Shown here: in pieces, positions 13,731 through 21,565 of the stretch | How positions within the stretch are numbered: the first letter of the stretch is position 1 | Layout of the letters: each line of letters starts with the position of its first letter | Assembly (NCBI GenBank): GCA_937862735.1 | Contig: CALMDH010000253.1 | Coordinates: forward strand, 1-25,833 | Direction of reading: 5' to 3' | Length of the DNA stretch: 25,833 nt | Source of the DNA: M0108 sp937862735 | GTDB lineage: Bacteria > Pseudomonadota > Gammaproteobacteria > Chromatiales > Chromatiaceae | Notes under the pieces: model-generated | Database searches by the model: none | Told to the model about the DNA's origin: nothing | What the model saw: only the letters and a program-made list of their open reading frames with translations | Position numbers and translations under genes: made by a program

Positions 13731-15398
13731 CTATTTAATGCGATCTATACGGCCTTCCGCTACTGAGAAGATAAGGTCTCCAATCTCTGCAAGCTTGGCG
13801 CTGTGGGTGGCAATAACGATGGTCGTGCCCTTCGCCGCCAACACATTTAATAGCCTAGCCAAGGTCTCTTCCGATAGCTTGTCCATGGCACTGGTCGGCT
13901 CGTCAAGGAACAACAACTTGTAGCCCTGCAACAGCACGCGGGTCATGGCCAGCTTTTCCTGCTGCCCACCAGAAAGACCAATACCCTGTTCTCCAACCAA
14001 GGTATTCAGCCCCTCAGGCATCGAAGCAAGAACCTGATCGAAGCCCGTAACCCGGCACGCTTGCTGAAGTTGTTCATCCGTGACTTTTCTCTTGAGCTTC
14101 AGGTTGTCGCCAATCGATGCATGAAATATATAGGGATGTTGGGACACATAGCCAATCGCCGTCAACCAACGCTCGATGCCAATTGTTTTAATGTCAATCC
14201 CGTCAAGTTTGACCGCACCCGAATCCGGGATCAACAGACCTACGAGAATGTCGAGTAGCGTGGACTTGCCGTGACCGGATGGCCCACAAAGAACGACCTT
14301 CTGGCCACGTTCGATAACGAGGTCAACCCTATCAATAACCTTCTTCGAACTATAGCTGAAACTAATACCCTCAAGCTCCAGATGCTGCCACTCAGGGAGG
14401 ACGACATCGTTCACATTGGGGAAAACCATGTCTCCCAGACCCAGACTTTCAATCTTAGCGGCAACCTGCGCCATTTCCTTCTGGTGACTGCTGAGACTGG
14501 TAGCCGCCATGCTGGCTCGGGTGAGGTAGGGCATGGCACGGAATGCCGCACCTATCAAGAACAAAGCATTGGAAGCGAAATTGGCGTCGTTCGCCAACAC
14601 ATCCCTAAGCAGAAAAGCCGATGCGAAGATGGCCATCACGAAAACGAATTCAATGATGGCGCGGGTTTCATACTGCACGATGTTGACCAAGCCAAACATT
14701 TTGCTGGACTGGTGACCATGTGTGCTCGCATCATCGAAGACACTCTGGCGTAGATTTAGGGCCCGCAGTTCCTTAGCGCAGCGCTGGCTTTCAGCGACGA
14801 TGTTGGCATATTCCTGATTATGATGCATGTGGAGAATGCCCATTTCCCGGGCCTTGTGTCGGCTACGCCTAAAAATGATAGCCCCGGGCATGACTGCAAT
14901 TACCGCGGGTACAATAATCCATGGCGTAATCAGGAGCGCTGAAGCTATAATTAGCATTAAGGACATGAGGCTTTGGATGAGGTCGGCGGCCGCGAACAGA
15001 CCATTGAGAGCCAATCTGCACTCATTCAAAAGGATATTGGAGGCTTGCCCGCTGCGGGCCCGGGAGGCATCACGGTAGGACTGTGCAAGCGTATTAAAAA
15101 AAATACGGTCACGCCAACGGGACTCTTCATCTGCAAGATAACCATAAATTTTGCGATAGATGAGAATCACTGCCGCCGAGCGCAGGAACCAAAAGGCCAG
15201 AACAATGACACCCGCACTATAGAGATTCAATAATGCAAAAGACTCCGACCCTTGGATCACATGTCCCAACAGGTACAAGGTAAGGAGGTTCGTCAGGTCC
15301 ATGACGGCGACCACGAACAGAAGCCCAACCAGCTTCAAAAAGACAGGTCGGTTATGATTGATTAGTTGCCATCCGGGCAGCCGGCGAAAGGCGATCAA
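13731..15398 (-). CDS. ABC transporter with fused membrane and ATPase domains (MsbA/PglK-like flippase or exporter)
   Basis: A 555-residue half-transporter. Residues 1-310 are a six-helix type IV/ABC-exporter membrane domain ('LVGLLFVVAVMDLTNLLTLY', 'AGVIVLAFWFLRSAAVILIY' and others). The ATPase domain has Walker A 'GPSGHGKST' near residue 371, signature 'LSGGQQEK' near 476 and Walker B 'LLFLDEPTSAMD' near 497. It probably works as a homodimer moving a lipid-linked sugar or modified glycan across the inner membrane. No Wzx flippase is visible in the window, so a PglK-type role is attractive, but this is inference. The apparent start is TTG, overlapping the upstream GT2 stop codon (TTGA). Confidence 0.88.
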   Translation of the reverse strand: MIAFRRLPGWQLINHNRPVFLKLVGLLFVVAVMDLTNLLTLYLLGHVIQGSESFALLNLYSAGVIVLAFWFLRSAAVILIYRKIYGYLADEESRWRDRIFFNTLAQSYRDASRARSGQASNILLNECRLALNGLFAAADLIQSLMSLMLIIASALLITPWIIVPAVIAVMPGAIIFRRSRHKAREMGILHMHHNQEYANIVAESQRCAKELRALNLRQSVFDDASTHGHQSSKMFGLVNIVQYETRAIIEFVFVMAIFASAFLLRDVLANDANFASNALFLIGAAFRAMPYLTRASMAATSLSSHQKEMAQVAAKIESLGLGDMVFPNVNDVVLPEWQHLELEGISFSYSSKKVIDRVDLVIERGQKVVLCGPSGHGKSTLLDILVGLLIPDSGAVKLDGIDIKTIGIERWLTAIGYVSQHPYIFHASIGDNLKLKRKVTDEQLQQACRVTGFDQVLASMPEGLNTLVGEQGIGLSGGQQEKLAMTRVLLQGYKLLFLDEPTSAMDKLSEETLARLLNVLAAKGTTIVIATHSAKLAEIGDLIFSVAEGRIDRIK

Positions 15399-16318
15399 AA
15401 CAAATCACCCGACAGAGCGCGGATATGCCCCAATGATACGAATCCAGCGCACAGGTGCCGAAATCGGGATTGGCGATGCGCTGCCCCCATGTTGAAGAGG
15501 CCAAGAATAAAATGCCAAAGCATACGGGTACTGTGTTTGGCAAGGGACAGAAGATTGGCGACCAAACTGCGTGGCGTCAGCAAACCAAAAAATTTGCGGG
15601 CCGCTATGCCTTCCTGATACAAACGGCGATAAAACCACTTCTTCTGCAGCCGCACCGGGGTAACCGCATGCCGAACCGTCGCGGTGCCACAATAGAGCAA
15701 CTTTCCACCCTGCCTTTTGATCTGTTCTTCAACCCAGCGTTCATCCATGCCGAAAGCTGGGAGATTTTCGTTGAAGCCACCAATTAGGCCCAACACCCGA
15801 CGCGGTACGGAAAAACTTGCCCCAACCAGAAACTCAGCGTTCTTAAGGCAGCGGTCATCTGGCCCTAGGTCAAGCTGGGTAAGATAGGGTATAAAATCAG
15901 GATGCAACCAATGGGGATATCCTTCGCACCCAATGAAGGCCGGCACCACGCGGGTACCTACCGCCACCGGCAACTCGCCATCCCACTTCCGACTATAAAT
16001 GCCTGCAAGCGCGTCGATCGCGCCCTCGGTCACTGTGGCATCGTCGTCTAGATACAACACAATTTCGGCGCTGGCGGCCTGCCAGCCGCAGTTGCGCGCA
16101 AACGGCAGCCCGAGCCGCGCTTCGTATACATAACGCAGATTCAGCATCAGGTCAGCATAGGCGGCAGCGACTGCTTTAGTATTGTCAGTGGAAGCATTGT
16201 CAACGACAAGCACCTCGACAAGGGATGATGATGGAAAGACATACAGGCTTTCCAGGCAAGCTTTTAAATCGCTGGCCCGGTTATGGGTACATATCACTGC
16301 TGAAATTGAAAGCGTCAT
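15395..16318 (-). CDS. GT2 family glycosyltransferase
   Basis: A 307-residue GT-A fold enzyme. The N-terminus 'ISAVICTHNRASDLKACLES' followed by 'VLVVDNASTDNT' binds the nucleotide. 'EIVLYLDDDATVTEGAIDAL' holds the metal-binding D-x-D, and 'VGASFSVPRRVLGLIGGFNE' with 'GMDERWVEEQ' is the acceptor region (ED-like motif as DE). The C-terminal part is hydrophobic, suggesting membrane association. It overlaps the upstream methyltransferase by ATGA and the downstream ABC gene by TTGA, a tightly coupled operon. Donor and acceptor sugars are unknown. Confidence 0.9.
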   Translation of the reverse strand: MTLSISAVICTHNRASDLKACLESLYVFPSSSLVEVLVVDNASTDNTKAVAAAYADLMLNLRYVYEARLGLPFARNCGWQAASAEIVLYLDDDATVTEGAIDALAGIYSRKWDGELPVAVGTRVVPAFIGCEGYPHWLHPDFIPYLTQLDLGPDDRCLKNAEFLVGASFSVPRRVLGLIGGFNENLPAFGMDERWVEEQIKRQGGKLLYCGTATVRHAVTPVRLQKKWFYRRLYQEGIAARKFFGLLTPRSLVANLLSLAKHSTRMLWHFILGLFNMGAAHRQSRFRHLCAGFVSLGHIRALSGDLF

Positions 16319-17052
16319 TTTTTGCAGGAAATTAGTAAGGTCGAACTATCCGCCTGCAATGCGGTGATCTTGCGGTCGGGCAACAGCCGCAGCAGCATAA
16401 GGCCAATACAGTTCGAAATGATCGCAAAGCCTGCAAACAAAGCTTTTCTGTACTTCTCGTTCTTTTTTCGGTATGAGGGAAGGATCATCTTTTCAACAAG
16501 CGCGTTGACAAACCCCGTCGCGCTCACAATAGCATTGTCGACCGGTTCTACCGATATTTCGGACCAGCCAAAATGCTCAAAATGCGCTTTTAAGCCCGGT
16601 ACAGTCCAGCGCCAAAAGTCGGCATCGGCATGAACCCGGAAGAAGCCATGCGTAGTCAGATACAGTGTCCCACCCGGTTTCAGACAACGCCGCATCTCAG
16701 CATGAAATAGGCCAAGATTATCGACATGTTCTAGAACCTGCCAGCTGACACAAGTGTCGAAACCCTCATCCGGCTTGGGAATTTTTCTATCATCGCCAAT
16801 AAGCGTGATGGACAAATCACCATGAGCCATGACATCGACACCTTCATAGACCTCACTTTTGAAAAGGCATCTATATGGCATCCAGCCACAACCAATATCC
16901 AGAACGCGCGCATCCTGGGCAATAGTTGTACTAACCCGCCTGATGACGCTTAGAAGCGTTTTGCGATGCAAATAGTCGGTGTCGAAAATTGGCGGGTAAA
17001 GCCACCGATTACCGATACACTTCGTGATCGGAAATTTTTTGTATTTAAACAT
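16315..17052 (-). CDS. SAM-dependent methyltransferase (class I)
   Basis: A 245-residue protein starting MFKYKKFPITKCIGNRWLYP. Motif I is 'ARVLDIGCGWMPYRCLF', followed by 'EGVDVMAHGDLSITLIGDDR', 'FDTCVSWQVLEHVDNLGLFH' and 'RRCLKPGGTLYLTTHGFFRV', the standard Methyltransf_11 layout. A C-terminal hydrophobic stretch ('ALFAGFAIISNCIGLMLLRL') may anchor it to the membrane. The start at 17052 is chosen because TAGGACT lies just upstream and it begins 10 bases after the sulfotransferase stop; the longer reading to 17136 would overlap that gene by 74 bases. It likely methylates a sugar of the local glycan. Target unknown. Confidence 0.87.
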   Translation of the reverse strand: MFKYKKFPITKCIGNRWLYPPIFDTDYLHRKTLLSVIRRVSTTIAQDARVLDIGCGWMPYRCLFKSEVYEGVDVMAHGDLSITLIGDDRKIPKPDEGFDTCVSWQVLEHVDNLGLFHAEMRRCLKPGGTLYLTTHGFFRVHADADFWRWTVPGLKAHFEHFGWSEISVEPVDNAIVSATGFVNALVEKMILPSYRKKNEKYRKALFAGFAIISNCIGLMLLRLLPDRKITALQADSSTLLISCKK

Positions 17053-17062
17053 CAAATAAGTC

Positions 17063-17906
17063 CTACGAGCGCCAAAATGACAATTCATGACCAATAATAT
17101 CGGCCAACCTACGCCTCTCTTTAGTATAGTAATCAACCATCCAATCTATCGATTTTTGTGATATCGTAATGTTCCTAGTAAGAAGCCTCACCCCCAATCC
17201 GGACAAGTATCTATGTGAAAAAGGAGAAAAAATTTTAGCAAACCGATATAATCGCTGATTGATTGGTGCTCTATTGCCTCCAACATTAAATTTATTTTCA
17301 AATCCCAAGGAGACTTGATCTTCAATACCCAACCATGACAGCAACTTTGTGGTCTCCGTCGCAGGGTCAGCGACAAACTCCTCAAATATCAGGATGTAAA
17401 TATTGTTACACCCAAAGACGTTCCAAAACCGCTGCAACTGTTGAGAATACAGCCCCTGCGAAATATACTTCAGATTAGCCGAGTTATGCATTTCAGAAAT
17501 AGTCTGTTCAAAACTTCTAGTTTCATGCCCTAGCCTACGTTGCAACTTATAATCAGAAATTGCTCGCTCTACAGGATCTCGAAGAATAACGACCAAACGG
17601 CTACCTGGACAATCATGGTTTATTCTTTCCGCTGTCCCTGGGTAGTACAAATAAGAAGCTGATACTTCAATCCTGTACCGCTGTTCTGCTGCATCAACAA
17701 ACAGCGCTTGATACCCTTCACGCGTAGATATATGGGGCAACCCCCCCCCAGGGACCAACCCCCTCTGAATAAGCGAGGGAGTAATAGTGAGGCTCTTTCT
17801 CGGCGGCTGCAAAAATATCGGGGTGACCAGACAGCCAGTGGAAGAGAGTCGTCGTTCCGCATCTACCTGCGCCGATGATAAAAAGATTGGGCATATTATT
17901 TGTCAT
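17063..17906 (-). pseudogene. PAPS-dependent sulfotransferase, frame split at a G9 tract
   Basis: The first frame, from ATG 17906 (a GTG at 17918 is possible), gives 'NLFIIGAGRCGTTTLFHWLS', the 5'-phosphosulfate loop of sulfotransferases, and 'EKEPHYYS'. The second frame gives 'EVSASYLYYPGTAERI', then 'SRLVVILRDPVERAISDYKL', the 3'-phosphate motif, and a normal C-terminus. The frames meet at nine G (17740-17748). Eight G would join them at 'GPWGG' and 'LPHISTREGYQ' into about 280 residues. It would transfer sulfate from PAPS to a glycan. It sits in the coupled operon between the GT9 and methyltransferase genes. The DNA is AT-richer than the flanking housekeeping-like genes. Confidence 0.85.
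17740..17748 (-). repeat. G9 homopolymer tract at the sulfotransferase frame break
   Basis: Nine C on the plus strand, G9 in the gene. Loss of one G restores a continuous frame. Confidence 0.9.
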
Positions 17907-17936
17907 GGCTTGTTCCACGGGTCTATCCGTATTGTC

Positions 17937-19104
17937 CTATTTAACCTGACCAAGGTCCGATAAATTATTTGTAATTAAAATATTCGATATCGTCGTTCTG
18001 ACCAACTCTGCAGACACACCAAGAATGCAATGCGCAAAATCGTAGCTACAGCCTCTTGAGCACTCTGGCGATTCAGCACTGGCGGGTTGAATTACAAAAT
18101 TATTTTTTCCGTAAGGGCGAAAACGTAGAACAGAATTTTGATGGCCAGGGGCGCCACCGATAGGAAAGCCTGAAACCGTCACCGTCGGCGTACCAACCGC
18201 TGCTGCGATATGGCCTGCACCTGAATCATTGCCGACAAACAAAATCGCACGCTCAAGGAGGACCGCTAAAGTGGGCAAATCCGTCTTTCCGCACAGGTCT
18301 ACGACAGCATCGCTGGCGAGTTTGACAACCCTTTCAGCCAACAACTGCTCCCCTGGCGCCCCAAGCAGTACTGACCGCAATCCATATTGTTGATGTAAGA
18401 ACTGAGCTACCTCTGCAAAGCGGTCTGAAGGCCACATATTTCGCCCGCTGCTCGCCGCACCGGGCGATAAAGCTACAATTGGCTCCTTTTTACCCACCCC
18501 CACTTTGGCAAGCAATGAATTAAGATGAACCCTGGCCGTTTTTGACACCCAGAATTCGAGTCTATCCTCAAGTAGTTCTTTCCCCGCAGCAAACGCCTCC
18601 AGAAGGGAAAGATTTGAACAAACCTCATGTTGCGGGGGGGGGCAAATCAATCAAATCAGTGAAACATTCGTCATGGAAAAAAGCCGACATTGGCTTGAAA
18701 TGTCTTCCCTTGCGAAATGCAATTCGTGTTTTGGCTCCTGTCGCCCAAGCTACAAGGGCCGTGCCATCAGCGTCAGGCCCACGCCTCGGTGAGAAAACAA
18801 GATCCGGTCGCTTGTCCGAGAAATATTCACGTCTCAATCTCCACATTCTGACAAACTGATGGAAGCTGTCCGCATACCTCAAAACACGAGCTTTAACGGG
18901 AATAATTCGGTCCGCGTACGGACAGTCCTTAAAAAGGGAAACCACCCCGTCAGACAGCACAAGATCAAGCTTTGCATGCGGGAATAGTTTTTTTGTTTCG
19001 CGGATGAGGGGGATGGTCATCACCGCATCGCCAATATGGTCGGTCCGGACGATGACTATATGCCTAACGTACTCCGAAACGAGAGGATCTATCATGTCCG
19101 TCAT
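17937..19104 (-). pseudogene. GT9 heptosyltransferase-like gene, frame split at a C9 tract
   Basis: The first half starts MTDMIDPLVSEYVRHIVIVR, then 'TDHIGDAVMTIPLIRETKKL', the GT9 N-terminal motif, up to 'FTDLIDLPPP'. The second half reads 'QHEVCSNLSLLEAFAAGKEL', 'ALSPGAASSGRNMWPSDRFA', and 'ILFVGNDSGAGHIAAAVGTP', the GT9 donor-site motif. The two meet at nine C (18634-18642). Eight C would give one protein of about 388 residues, normal for GT9. The start at 19104 overlaps the upstream stop as ATGA. With the GT9 gene at 10371 it makes a second candidate heptosyltransferase, possibly switchable if the tract varies in vivo. Confidence 0.87.
18634..18642 (-). repeat. C9 homopolymer tract at the GT9 frame break
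   Basis: Nine G on the plus strand, C9 in the gene (proline codons). Loss of one base restores 'DLPPP' continuing as 'QHEVCSN'. Confidence 0.9.
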
Positions 19105-20345
19105 GACGGCGCTCTTCCTGGCCTGCCTGCCATGAAGGACGCGCCATAAACGAGTGCATACAAGCAAATGGTGGCGCTAAGGGAAGCCATCATTGGGTTG
19201 AAATTTGCGAAAACCAGGAAATTCATTATCGCGAGTGTCGCGCCATGGCAATAGGCCGCAGTGTATTGGTCAGTCGGGTCCGCTCGCTCGGCTACCACCT
19301 GGAACAGGCTGATCAATTTAATGAAACAAAAAGCCAGCAGAGATGCCCCGAAAATCCCACCCTGTAACACGATAATGGAAAAATCTGAATGTATCGGGGC
19401 GATAATATCCTGCCACCAGGGCAAGAATGATTCCATATTTTGGGCGTTGATTGACCCCGTAAAATATGTCCCGAAAATCAGTGACGAATCGTGATAGGAA
19501 TCACTGGCAGATTCAATGACTGCTAGGCGGAATTCTGAATTGCTGTGTGCGGCAAGTGGCCCCTGCTTGAGATCCTGCTCTAGGTCAAGCGGCAACTGTA
19601 GCAGATGTGGATTAAGCATAATCAATATACTATAAACAGAGCTCGCTAGGACCATAATCTTAGCGATCCGGTATATGTCAGGTTTGTATATAAGGCTTAT
19701 AGCGGCAACAGCCAGAGTCATTGTCAAACATACCACGATTGTCGACGATGGCCGATGAAGGGTATAGATACCGATTATCAGCACCAGAGCAATAATCTGT
19801 GTTTTTTTTTCCATCGCGACAGACAAGGACAGCGCATAGAAGGCAACCACTATAATCTGGTGCGAATACTCTAACCCCAAAATATGGGCGAAAAGCATCA
19901 TTACCACCATGCCGATTAGCAACATGTGAAAATGATGCCCGATCCTGTAGCTATCTCTCCGAGGCGGGTGCGGCATACACGAAAACAATAACATAAACAT
20001 GGGGATTATCGCGGCACCATAGCTGTTATCCGATCCGGTAATCTTGCTAAGGGCAAAGGATGCCAAGCCTATTAAAGACAGGAATAGGCAGGGCCAGATG
20101 TAGTCGATAGCCCGGGTAATGACGCGGTAATGTAGGGCATTGTAGAGTAGAACGAGAAACCCGAGAACTGATACAACATAGGAGGTGGTACGATCTGAAT
20201 AGTCAATTAGGCTGGCCCCTAGGAGTATTACCATCGATACAGAGAAAAAAACCAGGTTAAAAAACTCGCTATAATCCAGTGAAATAGGCTGCCGCTTACC
20301 CGAATCCGTCCCCTGTAAATATGCACTTGCTACACGGATTGTCAT
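19101..20345 (-). CDS. Wzy-like polytopic membrane protein (O-antigen polymerase/ligase type)
   Basis: A 414-residue protein with about ten or more hydrophobic segments, for example 'LVFFSVSMVILLGASLI', 'YVVSVLGFLVLLYNALHY' and 'HHFHMLLIGMVVMMLFAHIL'. A large outer loop near residues 265-345 ('FGTYFTGSINAQ' to 'PIHSDFSIIVLQGGIFGASL') recalls the 'G.G...H..yl..l...G.iG' pattern of Wzy and ligase proteins. It lies between two glycosyltransferase genes, with a GGAGG site before ATG 20345 and an ATGA overlap to the GT9 gene. It would act at the periplasmic face to polymerise the repeat unit. Sequence in this family is poorly conserved, so the role rests on topology and context. Confidence 0.72.
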   Translation of the reverse strand: MTIRVASAYLQGTDSGKRQPISLDYSEFFNLVFFSVSMVILLGASLIDYSDRTTSYVVSVLGFLVLLYNALHYRVITRAIDYIWPCLFLSLIGLASFALSKITGSDNSYGAAIIPMFMLLFSCMPHPPRRDSYRIGHHFHMLLIGMVVMMLFAHILGLEYSHQIIVVAFYALSLSVAMEKKTQIIALVLIIGIYTLHRPSSTIVVCLTMTLAVAAISLIYKPDIYRIAKIMVLASSVYSILIMLNPHLLQLPLDLEQDLKQGPLAAHSNSEFRLAVIESASDSYHDSSLIFGTYFTGSINAQNMESFLPWWQDIIAPIHSDFSIIVLQGGIFGASLLAFCFIKLISLFQVVAERADPTDQYTAAYCHGATLAIMNFLVFANFNPMMASLSATICLYALVYGASFMAGRPGRAPS

Positions 20346-20378
20346 TGCAAATAATCCTCCGCACCCAATTGTGGATAC

Positions 20379-21212
20379 CTAGCCCGGCCAGCGCCAGGAT
20401 GGCTTACGAAAACTAATCGCTTTTCTCTGATATAGGTCCGCGCCGGTATAGATATCATACTCAAGCGGTGCGGGCTGATAATAAGCACCCGCCAGAACTT
20501 TTTCTGTGAACCTGAGCATATTGATCGGAAACCTAAGCATCCGTGCCCAGGTAGGCATAGTCATGAAGAGCTCCCGAGCTTCCCGCACTGCATAGTGGCT
20601 TGCCCCCAAGTTCGACTCGGTGATGGTAAATGTGGAAAAGTAGCGGCTGACATGCATAGCCTTGAAACCCGCCTTAAGCATTCGGATAACCAGGTCCGCG
20701 TCACCCGCCGCCTTGAAATTAGGTGAGAAACGGAATCCCTTGTCAAACACAATGCGACGAACGAACATTGTGCAAGACATCACGTAGAGATGCGCTATAC
20801 CTATATAAAGCCAGCGCGGCTGGTGCCCCTTTCGATAAGCTAACGGCTTACCTTCCGGGTCAACAAGTATCAGGTCGCCAAAAACGAGATGGATCGCTGG
20901 GTTAGATTCAAAAATTTCTGCAACATGTTTCAGGGTGCCTGGCAGATACTGTTCATCACAGTTTAGGTAGGAAACGATGTCCCCGTCGGCCATCGATATG
21001 CCCCTGTTGATGGCATCATACATGCCGCTGTCTTCCTCAAAAATCGCTTCAACGTCGGATCGGTCGGCCAGCCATTCCCGTGTCCCGTCAGTCGACCCCG
21101 GGTCGGCAACAATATGGCAAACATCAACACCTTGATCCATGATGGATGCATGGCAACGCTGCAGCATGTCGGCCATATTTAAACTGGGTGTTATTACGCT
21201 AAAAGATACCAT
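20379..21212 (-). CDS. GT2 family glycosyltransferase (WcaA/WcaE-like)
   Basis: A 277-residue GT-A enzyme. 'FSVITPSLNMADMLQRCHAS' and 'HIVADPGSTDGTREWL' form the nucleotide-binding start. 'EEDSGMYDAINRGISMADGD' followed by 'IVSYLNCDEQYLPGTL' is the family's 'D.G.YdA.NkGi..a.Gdii..lN.DD' region, with the metal site as C-D-E rather than D-D-x. 'AAGDADLVIRMLKAGFKAMH' follows. It is the first gene after a 353-bp gap, so it probably starts the downstream operon that runs to 15395 or further. Donor sugar unknown. Confidence 0.9.
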   Translation of the reverse strand: MVSFSVITPSLNMADMLQRCHASIMDQGVDVCHIVADPGSTDGTREWLADRSDVEAIFEEDSGMYDAINRGISMADGDIVSYLNCDEQYLPGTLKHVAEIFESNPAIHLVFGDLILVDPEGKPLAYRKGHQPRWLYIGIAHLYVMSCTMFVRRIVFDKGFRFSPNFKAAGDADLVIRMLKAGFKAMHVSRYFSTFTITESNLGASHYAVREARELFMTMPTWARMLRFPINMLRFTEKVLAGAYYQPAPLEYDIYTGADLYQRKAISFRKPSWRWPG

Positions 21213-21565
21213 GGTTGAGGTAATTCTGAATGTTCGACAGTCGAGTCAGAAGCAGTTTCTCTCTGCATTCACTTAGTCCGCTAATCCTCAATAATCCCAT
21301 AAGTCTCTTGCAATTAGATGTCTATTTTAACTACCAGACATGAAAACATTTTTTTGGTACTTGATCTGCATGGTTGCCATTCCGGACGCCAACATAAAAA
21401 ATTTTATTTGCGCATTTTAGGCCAGTTGCTAAGATAAAATATTATTCCATGTATTCAAATTAGATTCTTGTCAGGCAATAATGAGGGCGTCAAATGTTAG
21501 TGCCCCTAAAGGCAGAATGCACAAGCAGAGAGTAGGTATCGAAGTGTAAATCTAAAAGTCTTCGC
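21213..21565. other. Intergenic stretch, 353 bp, likely promoter region of the GT2-led operon
   Basis: Clearly AT-rich sequence between the GT2 gene and the priming transferase, with no convincing reading frame. On the minus strand TTGAAT (near 21458) is followed 16 bases later by TATCTT, a possible weak promoter. No hairpin terminator is evident behind the priming transferase. Confidence 0.4.

Noticed and set aside
19802..19810. T9 tract in the Wzy-like gene as a further phase-variation tract
   Set aside because: The gene is open through it and A/T runs of this length occur by chance; kept apart from the three G/C tracts that break frames.
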